This document shows, one piece after another, positions 22,540-33,362 of a stretch of DNA of 64,000 nt. Numbering within the stretch: position 1 is the first letter of the stretch; each line of letters begins with the position of its first letter. A program made the translations under genes and the position numbers. This stretch comes from Polytrichum commune (taxonomy: Eukaryota; Streptophyta; Polytrichopsida; Polytrichales; Polytrichaceae), in contig OX485804.1 in NCBI GenBank assembly GCA_950295325.1, positions 12,960,001-13,024,000 of the forward strand, written 5' to 3'. Below the pieces are notes generated by a model, which was given only the letters and a program-made list of their open reading frames with translations, had not been told where the DNA came from and ran no database searches.

Positions 22540-22684
22540 ATACAAGTTCCGGGTAATCAACACGTATCGGTGAAAAATACATGCAAATCTACCATTGTCA
22601 TGGTAGATTTACATGTTTTCTAATGACATCAGACAAATATTCGATGATGCAAGATATTTTCCTATGATTTGTGTGCTTGTAGAG
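22540..22684. mobile_element. Foldback MITE related to the preceding one, AAG duplication
   Basis: The ends CTCTACGAGCATACAAG and, inverted, CTCTACAAGCACACAAA are paired. The centre again pairs AAATCTACCA with TGGTAGATTT. The flanks AAG on both sides form a 3-bp target duplication, as expected for CACTA-type transposition. Confidence 0.65.
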
Positions 22685-23178
22685 AAGGCTTCCGTGAATT
22701 TGTTCATCATTGAAGCCATGCTAACAAACCAAACACGGCAAGTATGACCTTTAATCCAAGAAATAATTTTCAAAAGGTGAAATGTAGCCCCCTTCATAGT
22801 CATCACTATAGGAGTCCGAGGAGTTAGACATAACCCAAGCTTTGCTAAATTAGAAAAAACTATATACTACCCCCTTGACTATAAAGAAATTAATGAACAG
22901 AATACATCAAATAGTACTAAATGCCTCCCATAACTTATCCTAAGTGAAAGAGAATTGGAGAACCAACCAACGGCCCCACTCCCTAAAACCTAAAATAAAA
23001 CCTAAAACCTCCCTCGTGGCCATGCATGTCCTCTTACTTGAACCCACCTTGAGCAAGATCACCAATGGGCTTGTATTCACATTAATGACACGTTTGCCCC
23101 CAAAGTTAACAACTACATACTTCAACATGGACATTTAATCATTAAATTTAATCTACAAACCAAAAATGCAACTCATTA

Positions 23179-23433
23179 CAGTAATCTCCCGCTTAAGTAT
23201 GCACTTTGAACCGTAGCCATTGGTGCGCACTTAGTTGATAGGTGCGTACTTTACTCATATCACTTTCTAAACCCTTTGATTCGTCAAGTGTAAAAAATTC
23301 ATGCATTTGCAACAAATGGCCTTGCATGACATGTTCAAACAATAAAGTATGAACCCTCAGTTTTGTCAAAAAAATTGTGCACTTAAGTGGGATGCGTACT
23401 TAAATGGGTGTGTACATATTCGGGAGATTACTA
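23179..23433. mobile_element. MITE with CAGTAATCTCCCG ends, TA duplication
   Basis: Left end CAGTAATCTCCCGCTTAAGT and right end CGGGAGATTACTA are inverted copies flanked by TA. Inner GCACTT/AAGTGC-type words also pair. The pattern fits Tc1/mariner (pogo-like) MITEs. There is no transposase. Confidence 0.7.
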
Positions 23434-25202
23434 TAGTTGAAGGACGCAAATTGTCACTAACTATGAACATGTCCAATGTTCATTGTCCAATGTCTTAAGA
23501 AGGCTTTGTCTGACAAAGAATGTCAAATGAGATTTGTCATTTTGTTCAATTCTATAGAAATAAGAGATTATGCTCCAACTCATGTGACCTTAATGTTGTC
23601 GTGCTCATAGTTTGCAATCACTTATCCAAATGAAATATTGAATAATTGCTTGGGTTAGATAAGGGACCATAGTGCTCAATGATTATGCGTTTAGGCGCTT
23701 CTACATTAGATGGCATTGTTATTGTGGTAGATAATGCAAACTTTTTGGATGCGAACTTTAGAAAAGGGTAGGTAAAGTCCACAACAATTCTCTCCTACAA
23801 ATTGCATGAAAAGATAAGAGTTCCAAGAAACTAAAAAAAGCCCTCAAAGATGTTCATGATGAGGTTGTTATGGAAACATCACACTCAAATGCTTCAAGTA
23901 TGTATTGTGGGCCCCAATAAAGTGTGGCTAGAATGCTACCTTTTACATTCTACCTACCTCATACTTTATATAATGACCACTTCAATGGCCGTATTCTTGT
24001 AAAGGGAATTATGCAAATAAATATGCAAATACCAAGCAAATACCTCACCAAATGTGTCACATACCAAAGCCTACCTCTCCATGTCACTCGTGATGGTCTT
24101 GGTGTTGAGTTTGTGATGCACTTATAAGTAAAGTGGCCATTTGCCTCAAATTTGATAATGTGTACATTGTACCATATAGGCCTCTCTATTCTTACAAAAT
24201 TTTGTTATTCTCCTCTCAATTTTGTCATGTGTCATTCCAACATTGGCTAAAACCCACTTAATCTCTTGTAGAAACTGCATAATGGCACTATTAAAGATAC
24301 AACACAATGCTATGACATCATCATTATAATCATTGAGCATAAGGCTTATGCCATTGTTTTCCCCATGACTAAATATATAGGGTTCATAACATTATGAAGT
24401 AATGTTGGGCAGTTCCTTGACCCATGAATGTGCAGGGAATATTTCTTAGACCAAGCATGACATATCTCTAAGATTTTTTCAATGTTTAAACCTTTATTGT
24501 TAGGTTATGTTACTCCTAATTATTTTGTTTGATTTTTTGCAAAAAAACTCAATAAAATTAAGTCTTGCCAAACTTGGTATCCTCATTATACTCGACAAGG
24601 GTTTGATCAAAATGAAAGGGGTACACATTATCAAGGTATTGTAGAGGGCTCTCTATTCCGACACAAAATAACTAGTTTCTTCTTGACTGTCGTCACATGT
24701 CATGCTCACATTCGTTAAGACCCACTTGTACCCCACGTGGAAATTACATTATGGGATAGGTAAAGATGAAATAGAGAGTCTTCTACAATTCTTTGTAGAA
24801 GCAAGGGGTGTCACAACCCCCCCCCCCCTCCACCCCACACCACAATAACATTCATAATTGGCGATGCAATGCATTCAACGACCAAAAACAAAAACGAAGA
24901 AGAAGAAGAAGAAGAAGAAGAAGAAGAAGAAGAAGAAGAAGAATTTTAGCATTTTTAGCTTCAATGTGGCGCAAATTGATTGTTTTAACAAATAGGAGTT
25001 CATTTTTTCTACAACTTGGATTTCAGTTGAGAATTATTTTGACTCTATCTCTTGGGTTCTTGTTGATGGACGCATGTCCTCGTGGAACATTACGTCTCAA
25101 TACAATAGACATAGCAATTTCAAGCTATGTTTAGCTATCATGTTTCTCTCTTCAATGACACCTGGATGATGGATCCTCCTCTCTTGCATAATTGAGATTC
25201 AT
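23434..25202. other. Intergenic DNA
   Basis: No gene recognised. Contains a poly-C run near 24816-24829 and a (GAA)n tract at 24896-24943; the latter creates an Arg-run open frame that is not a gene. Confidence 0.5.
24896..24943 (+). repeat. (GAA)16 microsatellite
   Basis: About 16 uninterrupted GAA units. Confidence 0.95.
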
Positions 25203-25375
25203 TGTATTAATTTTTTTTTTGAAATACATGAGGTGTTTGACCACCTGGCTAGTTTTCGTCAAGTAGAGAGACGATTTTTAGATCCGGGAATCAAATTACT
25301 AACCACTCCATTCGGTTTGGGTGCCTTTGCATTGTCATCCAATAGTTTAGGATCAACTTGGACCCAAGCACAATT
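25203..25375 (-). mobile_element. tRNA-derived SINE-like copy 1
   Basis: On the minus strand it reads a decayed box-B-like AATTTGATTCCCGG, then CTCTCTACTTGACG, CCAGGTGGTCAAAC, and ends in a poly-A tract (T run at 25212-25221 on plus). The same order occurs at 30366-30562. The internal box B plus a 3' A-tail fits a SINE. Both ends are eroded. Confidence 0.6.
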
Positions 25376-26476
25376 GAGATTCAAACTACACGTTTTTAAG
25401 ATCCCAACACTTGCGTATCTTTGACTCTCCAAGAAACTTACAAGTCCATCAAGTTGAGGGATGTTATGGAATCCTATTTGTTTTTGTATTAAGAGAAAGT
25501 GAAGCAACTTGAAAATTGGTGGTGTGATGAAGAGAATACCCAAAAATAGGATCTTGGTTTCATCCATGCACATGCACTAGTTGGAAGCACTTGCAACCTA
25601 ACTTATAAGGAAGAAGGAAGTCATCACTTCCAGTTTAACAACAAATTTTAATTTAAAAAATCAAATAACATACAACTAATTAAGCATGTGTGCACTCAAA
25701 AGTCAAGGGTGGCTTTGTACTTATGTACAACTTGGTAGAATAACCGGAATACCACACATCTATAAACTGGGAGATCTACTTATAGTCAAAGAATAACTAA
25801 TTTGGAAGGCTTCTGTGTTAAAAAGATCATAGAAATGCGTCATGTGGTCACATGATCTTTCAAAATTTGAATTTCATTGTACACATGAAGAAGAGGAGCA
25901 AGGTTATCAAATATGCTTTCTCTTTCTTTACATTTTAGTTTGCAACTAGGATTGTTCAAATTTAGAGACCGCGCAATCATGCATCTTTGTGATTGCTCTA
26001 CAAGACCCTCACAATTTGCATGCCCATAGATTTAACAACTCATAACATTGTATACACGTTTTTTCACAATCTCAAAAAAGAAAAAAAGAATGCATTAACA
26101 ATAGTCAATAGAAATAGATGTAGACATGTACAAAGTACACCCATTTTCGTCCTTAGCCTTGTATCACCTTGCTCCCTGAGGCCGGGGATTCCTGGCACTC
26201 ATGTATTAATTATCATTAGTGAGAGTTCATTCATCTTTGCGAATGAGATGAACCACTTTAGATACTTCCATACGTCGTGGGTTCCTTGTCTCAAGGGTTT
26301 CAAAAATACCAAGTCTTAGTAGTTTTAAAAATCCTAGTCTAATCTAATACTTAAGGCACCAATATAAAGGGGTATAGACATTTAAAAAAAAATGCCTCGT
26401 ATAGAAGCAAGTGGGGGCATCTTGTGTTGCCAACCTATCACTACTAATCCGGTTGTTTTAAAGAAAAATTAACATG
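25376..26476. other. Intergenic DNA
   Basis: No gene recognised. A GC-rich 40-bp block near 26169-26210 recurs inverted at 27588-27632. Confidence 0.45.
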
Positions 26477-26858
26477 GGTGGACGTTAAATACCCCCTCAC
26501 GAACTTTCAAAGGTATCAAATCCGGGTTGGGGCAACCTTCTACAGAAATTTTCTAAACCCGACTGAAAACTGTTGTCCGCCTTGCCCAACTTCGAAAAAA
26601 CCATTGCCCTTGCATTCTTGAAGGTTGCTTGACTACAAATCCCATATTGAGTGCACTTCACCTTCAAGGTCTAAAATTCAATATATATGTGCACTTCTAA
26701 TTAGTAAATAAGCAATTGATTGGGATTTCATTCCGGAAGTGAAACCATCAATGAAGCACGTAATTAACTTGGAGGTCAAAAACATTACAAACTCCTCACT
26801 AACATTGAGGTTATAATTTTGTGACTTATCATTTAAAATTATCTTTGTCATTCTAATG
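26477..26858 (+). mobile_element. Single-arm relative of the large palindrome
   Basis: About 380 bp follow the left arm of 15901-17053 in order: GGACGTTAAAT, CTTGCATTCTTGAAGG, TTGACTACAAATCCCATATT, GTGCACTTCACCTTCAAGGT, GATTTCATTCCGGAAG and TAATTAACTTGGAGGTCAAA. It stops before the AT-rich centre. It is a half element or a separate solo-arm insertion. Confidence 0.85.
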
Positions 26859-28918
26859 ATAGATTAGTGCAAGTGTTCATAAGATGACCAAAATGAAACA
26901 ATGAAGATAGAATATAAAACATAAAACATAAAATTATATAAATATCAATTTTATTTTCTAGATAATATAATATAAGGTATAAATAAATGACATGTTATTT
27001 GGAATTAGACTTGTGGGACAACGTTACGGATGGGGTATACTTAGAAAATCATAAGTTTCTGACTATAGCCTATCTGAATTATTGTAATAATTTATCCTCA
27101 TCACATATTGTATTATCTTTAAAATCACATGGTGTATATTATTTATTTTAAAATAATAATAATAATAATAATAATGAATTTATTTTTTTAGTTCACCAAT
27201 TTATCATAAGGTGATATATATTATTTTGACATATTACAAATGTTTGAGCAATCACACCCGTGCAAAATAAATGAATTATGAACCAAAAAAAATGCCTATG
27301 ACAACACGTCATAATTATATATTGCACATGTTGATATCTTGCGATATATATCAAAATAATCATGTGGAATTCAAAGCCACATCATGGCCTTGGAAACAAC
27401 TCATGGGAGGTTAGAAAATAGGCTTAGAGCATCCAAGGCCACATCATTGCCCCTTGCCAACTAATTAATATTTATAAAATAACTATGATGGAGAAAATAG
27501 GTCTTACATGCCAACTCGGAGGTGTTTTACTAAAGTAAGCTCCATCCGAGCTTCTTGATGGACTCATCCGATTTTCGTTACCGGATGAATTTATGTGAGT
27601 GCCACGAATCCCCGGCCGCTCCCGGAGGGAAGGGAAAGGACCATATTCCATCAAATAGAAAACAAAATCCTTGAAGTACAGCCACACTTCATAGAAGGTC
27701 GCTAATGTAGAAGACCCTATTGCACACTTGGCTTCAACACGTACACCTAATTTTGACCCCAACACGGACTAAGGCCATGTGCTCCAAAATGCATCTATCT
27801 ATTTGTTTGTTTGTCTGTCTACAAGGATGTGAGGCCCATGCTATGGGTAGTTGAAGTGGGTGTTCAACGAACTGATCCGTGGTAGTGGTGAGGTAGGTAC
27901 TGGGTGTTTACTACAACTGATGGGACAATGACATGCGATCCTAAATGAACGTAGTGATGAAAACAAGATATTGTCATCTATTATAGATGACAATGTGCCT
28001 CATGATACCTGATAAAAAAAAAAAACCACTTGATCAAAATCACTTGGCATGACCACTATGTTTGGCAAGGCCCTTTTCAGAAGGCCTTTTGGGAGGTAAG
28101 GGTTGGCATGTGCCGACTGTGTCTGTAGGTCCGTAGAGCCTTGGTCCCTGGCAAACGTATTCCTTTGTTAGAGTTGGACACCTTATGTATATGAACTTCC
28201 TGCCATTAAATCCCACAGGATATATTCATCAATCTCCACCAATGAAATGATTCTACATCCAAGTATTGAATGAAGCCCTTGGAGAGAACCATTATATAAA
28301 TACATACCAACATGTTAAGGCAGGCTCTTATTTGCATATTCTCCCCTATCCTTACTCTATTGTGTAAAAGACATGGGGCCTATTCATTTTTGTTATTGGT
28401 TAGCGCCTCACCACGCGTATTTATCCACCCATTTTTAGGAAGGTTAATACGCAACATAATCGCCTGCCAAATGTTGCAATGGACTTTGGATCGTTACATC
28501 TAGTGAGACCCTTGCCCTTGGGCCTTTAGAAGTTTTTGTGGCCCACTTTTCCTTGGGGTGAGCCCTTGTTTTTATAGAAAACCCAAGGGGCTCAAGCCTC
28601 GCCTACTACAAAACATCATGTCACATATATTGCAGTGTTAGCCATGGACTCCTTACACGTTGTAATTGGCCATTGTGCATCACAACAAACCCCATGTAAG
28701 CTCTTGTGAATCGTTGATCTTGTGTTTGGATTGCATGGCTTTAAATCTACGGTGGACATTACGCATGATAAGGTCCTCGGATCACAACCTTCGATGAATA
28801 CAAACCAACCCTTGGACGGGCCATAAATCTCGGAGAGTCCATGTCCCTAGGGCTTTATGTATTACTAAACCCCCCCCCCCCACCATTTTCCACATAGTGT
28901 AATTCGTGGGCTTGTTAC
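26859..28918. other. AT-rich intergenic DNA
   Basis: No gene recognised. Contains an (AAT)n tract at about 27154-27175 and a poly-C run near 28870. A 97-codon minus-strand frame (27472-27765) has no domain. Confidence 0.5.
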
Positions 28919-29934
28919 CAGGGTTCGGGAGATTTTGGAGCTCAACCAGCTAAAATCCGTCCCTTCATAATTTCTACCGGTTTTTTGAAGATTCGATCGG
29001 CTGCAAACTTGTTGTCATTAATTTGGATCGGCCAATATCCTATAATTTCTTTCAAGTGCCGGTTAATTTCCGCTTCATTGTAATGACAACCGGCCAAAAA
29101 CTCGGGCATTGATAAGTAAGTTGGTTTTCCAATTATATCTACAAACAACATACACCATTCAACAACAATGTCCAAAGAACATATCAGCATACAACAATAG
29201 TATGTAATGATATCAACATCCAACAAGAATGATCAATAATTTATCCGTAGCAAGAGTTGAACCTAAATTAAGCCATCAATTGGTTGATGGCCATGGATAA
29301 ACTCTTCTATCATACCTAGGTCTTAAAACCTCATATTAGATTTGAGGCCACAACATGATAAAAGAGTAACCTAACATACCATACTATATACAAAAATGAA
29401 ATTCACCAACTGTTAAAGTCAAAATCAACAATATCATCTTCACCTTCAAGAGGAAAACGCCCTGAAAGGTATCTTTGTGGATGTGAAAACAACCATCTAA
29501 ACTTTGTAGAGTTCCTTCATTAAGCTATGGCTTCCATTAGTACATTATCAAGATCACCACAAAGATCTTCCATAGACACACTCATAATACATTCTAAATG
29601 CTAGCCATCAACAATGAACTGCAATAATGAAGCAAAAGCATTGTTAAGTTTTATGTGACCTACACGGCGGAGAACCTCCCTCATTCAATATTTGCCCATA
29701 CCCTCGGGAGATCAGCCAATATCCGCTTATACCCTCTGGAGACCCAACTCATTTCCGCCATTTTCTGAGCTTGAGGGGTTAAATTTCCTACATTATCTCA
29801 TATTGGTCGGTTGATTTCCTATACTCTTCCATATTTAACTCGGTTATACGGCCGAAATCTTCCAAAAAAAATCGGTAATTTTGCAATTTCACTCGGCTAA
29901 CTTACAACTAGCTGCCGGATCTCCCCGATCATTG
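28919..29934 (+). mobile_element. Non-autonomous hAT-like element, 1016 bp
   Basis: Starts CAGGGTTCGGGAGATTTTGG and ends ATCTCCCCGATCATTG. Flanked by exact 8-bp copies CTTGTTAC at 28911-28918 and 29935-29942. Multiple CGGCC/CCGGT motifs occur near both ends, as in hAT subterminal regions. No transposase frame survives. It contains a tRNA-like module at 29241-29300 placed and oriented as in the elements at 20300 and 21317. The right terminus matches the 225-bp MITEs (TCTCCCCGATCATTG), linking the two size classes. Confidence 0.93.
29241..29300 (-). other. tRNA-like folded module in hAT-like element (copy 3)
   Basis: On the minus strand the outer helix TTATCCATGGC/GCTACGGATAA pairs at 10 of 11 positions including one G-U. 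The inner hairpin is GCCATCA/TGATGGC. The T-loop-like TTCAACT again fits TTCRANY. Both helices differ in sequence from copies 1 and 2 yet still pair. Confidence 0.6.
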
Positions 29935-29942
29935 CTTGTTAC

Positions 29943-30365
29943 TATCTATGAACGCATGCATGCATGGGAAACCGAAAGAACAGTCAAAGACTATAAGATG
30001 CCCATTGTAGGCGCTTATTGCTCGATATATAATACGTACCCTAGCCACATGTGGGTGCGCATATATTATTAGAACCATCCCTCGGGCTCCGCTCTTGGGG
30101 GATGGCCACTATATGCGGAATTCCCTGGGAATCGGGCCTTATCTAACACCATAACTAATCATTCATCCACGAGAAGAAAGGATATCGAAACCCGTCACAA
30201 TTTTACATCCACATAAGTGCCACATCACCCACAATTCCTAAACTCCGTCCATGAGTTGATCGGGCTATGATTGATACTCAACTCACGTAGGAGGATGACA
30301 ACTTACCCTCCCTCCCCCCTTCCCTGCGCCAGTTAACTAGTCCTTGTGTCGTGTGGTCATTACCA
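29943..30365. other. Intergenic DNA
   Basis: Nothing recognised apart from flanking elements. Confidence 0.45.
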
Positions 30366-30562
30366 GGTGTTTTTTTTGGAGATAGAAGGCTGACAAGCTA
30401 GCGGCAAAGTATAGGAGGCAGTTGACCACCTGGCAAGTTTTTCGTCAAGTAGAGAGGGGATTTCACAGCCGGGAATCGAACCGCCAACCTCTTCCTTGAG
30501 ATTTGGGTATCTCTCCACCATCATCCGGTAGTTTAGGGTCGTCTCGGACTAATACTAGGTGT
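30366..30562 (-). mobile_element. tRNA-derived SINE-like copy 2
   Basis: The minus strand carries an intact box B within GGCGGTTCGATTCCCGG (plus 30469-30485), preceded by a GAGAT/ATCTC hairpin, then CTCTCTACTTGACGAAAAA and GCCAGGTGGTCAACT, ending in a short A run. It matches the copy at 25203-25375. The polymerase III promoter looks better preserved here. Confidence 0.65.
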
Positions 30563-31534
30563 TTTTGAGCAACGAAGCTTATACCCATTTCACATTAGTT
30601 CATCCTATGTCCTTGAACCTTTTGCACGAATTTGGGGAGAACCCGTCTTGCTATCAAGGCTCAAGAGTTGGCTAAGCATCTCAGTGGCGGGATTTAGAAC
30701 CCGAATCCAACCAGAGTTCGCGCTTACATGGCGTGGGCTTAAAAAACGATAATGGTCGCACATAAGCTGCCAAGAAAATAACAGGGAAGCGTAAAACCAT
30801 TAGCGGTCTGTGGAAAGGGGGAAAAACAATAAAATAAAATAAATTTATTGCACCCTTGTTTTGAAAGATTCAGGGTCGAGCCCAACAACCGAAAGAAAAA
30901 AAATCCATAAAAAGTTAGGATCCAACATCATAATAACAAACTGCCGGTCAGCTCATGGACATAATCTCTGTAAACTACGAACGATATCATCACACCTGTG
31001 TCGATGTCAAAACTATGAATTGTCGACAGTCCTAACAAATAATCCTTCTGCTCGTGGCATGAGGGGCTGATCACACCGGCCGCTTCCGGCACCTTCCACC
31101 GGCATCTCCGGATGTAATAGTGTGGAAAGTGGTGCACTGGGCCAACATCGTCTATTTCTCAACCTAATCCCCAACAATTTCACGGCTAGAACCGGATCAA
31201 AGCATGAGCGATCGCTTAGTGACCGATACCAAACTCCAGGAGGTAGACGACTCACCACTCCTGCTACCACAACTTCCCATCCACTCTCTCTCTCTCTCCC
31301 TCTCCCCTCATAGCCCAACCACACCGGGGGGTCTAGCCATGACCCGCACTAACTGGCCTGGCTGGCTGGGCCCTGCCTGGACCCCTGGTGTGGCAACCGT
31401 ATCACCGACCGGTCAATTGGTGTGAACGCAACTCAAAGTGGTGGTGCTGCAGCAGTAGTACTACTACTACTTTTACAGAGGGCACTTTGCACACCAATAC
31501 AAGACACTCTGGTGACCGTTGCTTGCAGAGCCGC

Positions 31535-31745
31535 TCATCTCTCCCACCATCTCTCTCTCTCTCTCTCTCTCTAATCAACGTAGCAGCTGACATGTGAGCA
31601 CTCCAGTGGAAAGAGCCCAAGTCAATGAGACCCAGTGCCAACCAGGAGTTACACATGAAGTCACAACACTACTCTATTAACTGCAATACGACCCGATCAA
31701 TCAGTATACAAAAGCCACCGGAAACACATACCAACAACATATATA
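31535..31745 (+). repeat. Direct repeat, unit 1 (CT-tract plus about 190 bp)
   Basis: Begins CATCTCTCCCACCATCTCTC with a (CT)n run (31551-31572), then GTAGCAGCTGACA, AGCCCAAGTCAATGAGACCC and CACATGAAGTCACAAC. The second unit lies at 32140-32345 in the same orientation, with about 10% divergence. Confidence 0.8.
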
Positions 31746-31777
31746 CTACACTCCACCGGCACTGTGGAGAGAGAGAG

Positions 31778-32135
31778 GTGTTTTAGTGTTATATGCAATG
31801 ATCGGGGAAATTTTTGGGCATGATCGGTTGAGATCCTAGTATTTGCAAGTCCAACCAGTTACATGTTGACATCCTCCGGTTTTCCTTTGTTCAATTGAGG
31901 TATGTTCTATAAATTCCTCCAAAACGATCGGTAATTTTCGTGTAGTCTTGAACTTCAACCGGTTATTCCTCAAACTCGACCGGTTCATCTGTAACTAACT
32001 GCCGGTTCTCCCCGATCATTGGTCGTATGGTATTTAATGGCACCATGGTGACTTTTTGGATGACACTTCCCATGAATAAGTGGACGGGTAGTGTTGTGAA
32101 CGATGGATGAGTTCATCCATTAGCCACAACCCTAC
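31778..32135 (-). mobile_element. Family C MITE fragment, split by a hAT MITE
   Basis: The halves GTGTTTTAGTG and GGTATTTAATGGCACCATGG, then TTTTTGGATGACACTTC and GAACGATGGATGAGTTCAT, match the family C copy at 33004-33362. The 226-bp hAT-like element at 31796-32021 interrupts them. Confidence 0.7.
31796..32021. mobile_element. hAT-like MITE, intact ends
   Basis: Starts CAATGATCGGGGAAATTTTT and ends CTCCCCGATCATTG, giving a nearly perfect inverted terminus. Flanks GTTATATG and GTCGTATG agree at 6 of 8 positions. Contains three CCGGTT motifs and TTACATGTTGACATCCTCCG. This is the best-preserved copy of the 225-bp family. Confidence 0.88.
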
Positions 32136-32139
32136 CTCC

Positions 32140-32345
32140 TCTCATCTCTCCCACCCACCATCTCTCTCTCTTCTCTCTAATCAGCGTAGCAGCTGACACA
32201 TAAGCACTCCAGTAGAAAGAGCCCAAGTCAATGAGACCCAGTGCCAACCCGGAGTCACACATGAAGTCACAACCCACTATTAATTGCAATACGATCCGAT
32301 CGATCAATATACAACATCGACCGGAAACACATACCAACATAATGA
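32140..32345 (+). repeat. Direct repeat, unit 2
   Basis: Matches 31535-31745 from CATCTCTCCCAC through GGAAACACATACCAAC. The CT tract is shorter here, as expected for a slipping microsatellite. Confidence 0.8.
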
Positions 32346-32879
32346 TGTTTTTAGAATCTAGATGACCTTCATTGCCGGTGACCTTCATAAAGTGTCATGT
32401 CTTATCACTCACCAAATTTAGTTAGAAAGTAGGAAATCGGAAAAAACCGGCACCCCACATAGAAGTACCCCTCCATAAAATGGGTGACATCACCCATTTT
32501 TTGGATGATGTCACCCGTTTCTCACCCATTTAAAAAACGGACCGGGACCGGCACATGGAACTTGGCCCTAAGTGTTGCGCACATGAGCAACCATCAACTG
32601 CTTTGCTTGGTGGAGGCGATGAATCTCATCCAGCTCCGCCAGCGAGGGTGGCGGAGCGGACTGTTTGCCTCAATCCAGAATCCACAGGGTTGCTGCCCTC
32701 CACCCGGTAATTCTCTATAGAGTTTCTTACTGTGAAACACCCTCTTTCTCCTTTCTCTCTCACTCATAGATACATATGGAGGTAAAAAAAAATCGGGGGA
32801 AGAGCGAGTGCCGGAAGCGGAGGCTAGAGCGCAAGGGGCTCTCCGCCCGCTTGGCATGTGAGCCTCTGCACGCGCCCCC

Positions 32880-33004
32880 GGCCGGCCAATCGCGGAGGGC
32901 CACGTGGATCTCCGCCTGGCGGTTGGTGGGGCGAACATGCGCCATGTGCGCCGCCCTATAATAGACTATTGGCATTGGAGTGTAGAGAGAGAGAGAGAGA
33001 GAGA
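32880..33004 (+). promoter_or_regulatory. Promoter-like cluster without a downstream gene
   Basis: A GC-rich island (about 32600-32950) ends with a CCAAT box (32886-32890), a perfect G-box CCACGTGG (32900-32907), a TATAATAG box (32957-32964) and a GA-rich leader (32984-33004) at spacing usual for plant core promoters. Directly downstream lies a family C MITE, not a gene. It may be the remnant of a displaced gene or drive a non-coding transcript. Confidence 0.4.
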
Positions 33005-33362
33005 CGGTATTTTAGTTTCATGTGGTATTGAATGTCATTATGGTAACTTTTTGGATGACATTTCTCATGAATGAGTGAACAGACATTGTCACGGATGATG
33101 GATGAGTTCATCTATTGGCCACAACCCCTACCTTCTCTTGTCAGCAACTCGTGATGAAACATTGCTATGGATGACTGAAACTTGGATGAAAATCAATCGC
33201 AACTCTGCGAATCTATAATGCCCCAAATTTTTTTACAAGGGATGACAAATAATGGTGGGTTGACATTTAGGGTTGGCGACACTTTACCACGGTTTACGAT
33301 TAGTGTTGAGCAAGACAATTGGAATTGGTGACACGAAATGTCATGTTTAGTGTAGGACATGA
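33004..33362 (-). mobile_element. Family C MITE (minus orientation)
   Basis: About 350 bp. Contains GTCATTATGGTAACTTTTTG, ATGGATGAGTTCATC, CCCTACCTTCTCTTGTCAGC, GATGACAAATAATG, AGCAAGACAATTGGAATTGG and the terminus TTTAGTGTAG. It is the inverse of the copy at 33884-34232; together they could fold into a stem. Confidence 0.8.

Noticed and set aside
24808-25134. Open frame with a poly-Arg stretch
   Set aside because: Translation of the (GAA)n tract in another frame; no other support.
32436-32560. ATGGGTGA/TCACCCAT palindromes
   Set aside because: Short interleaved inverted words beside a GC-rich island; too small and irregular to call an element or operator.
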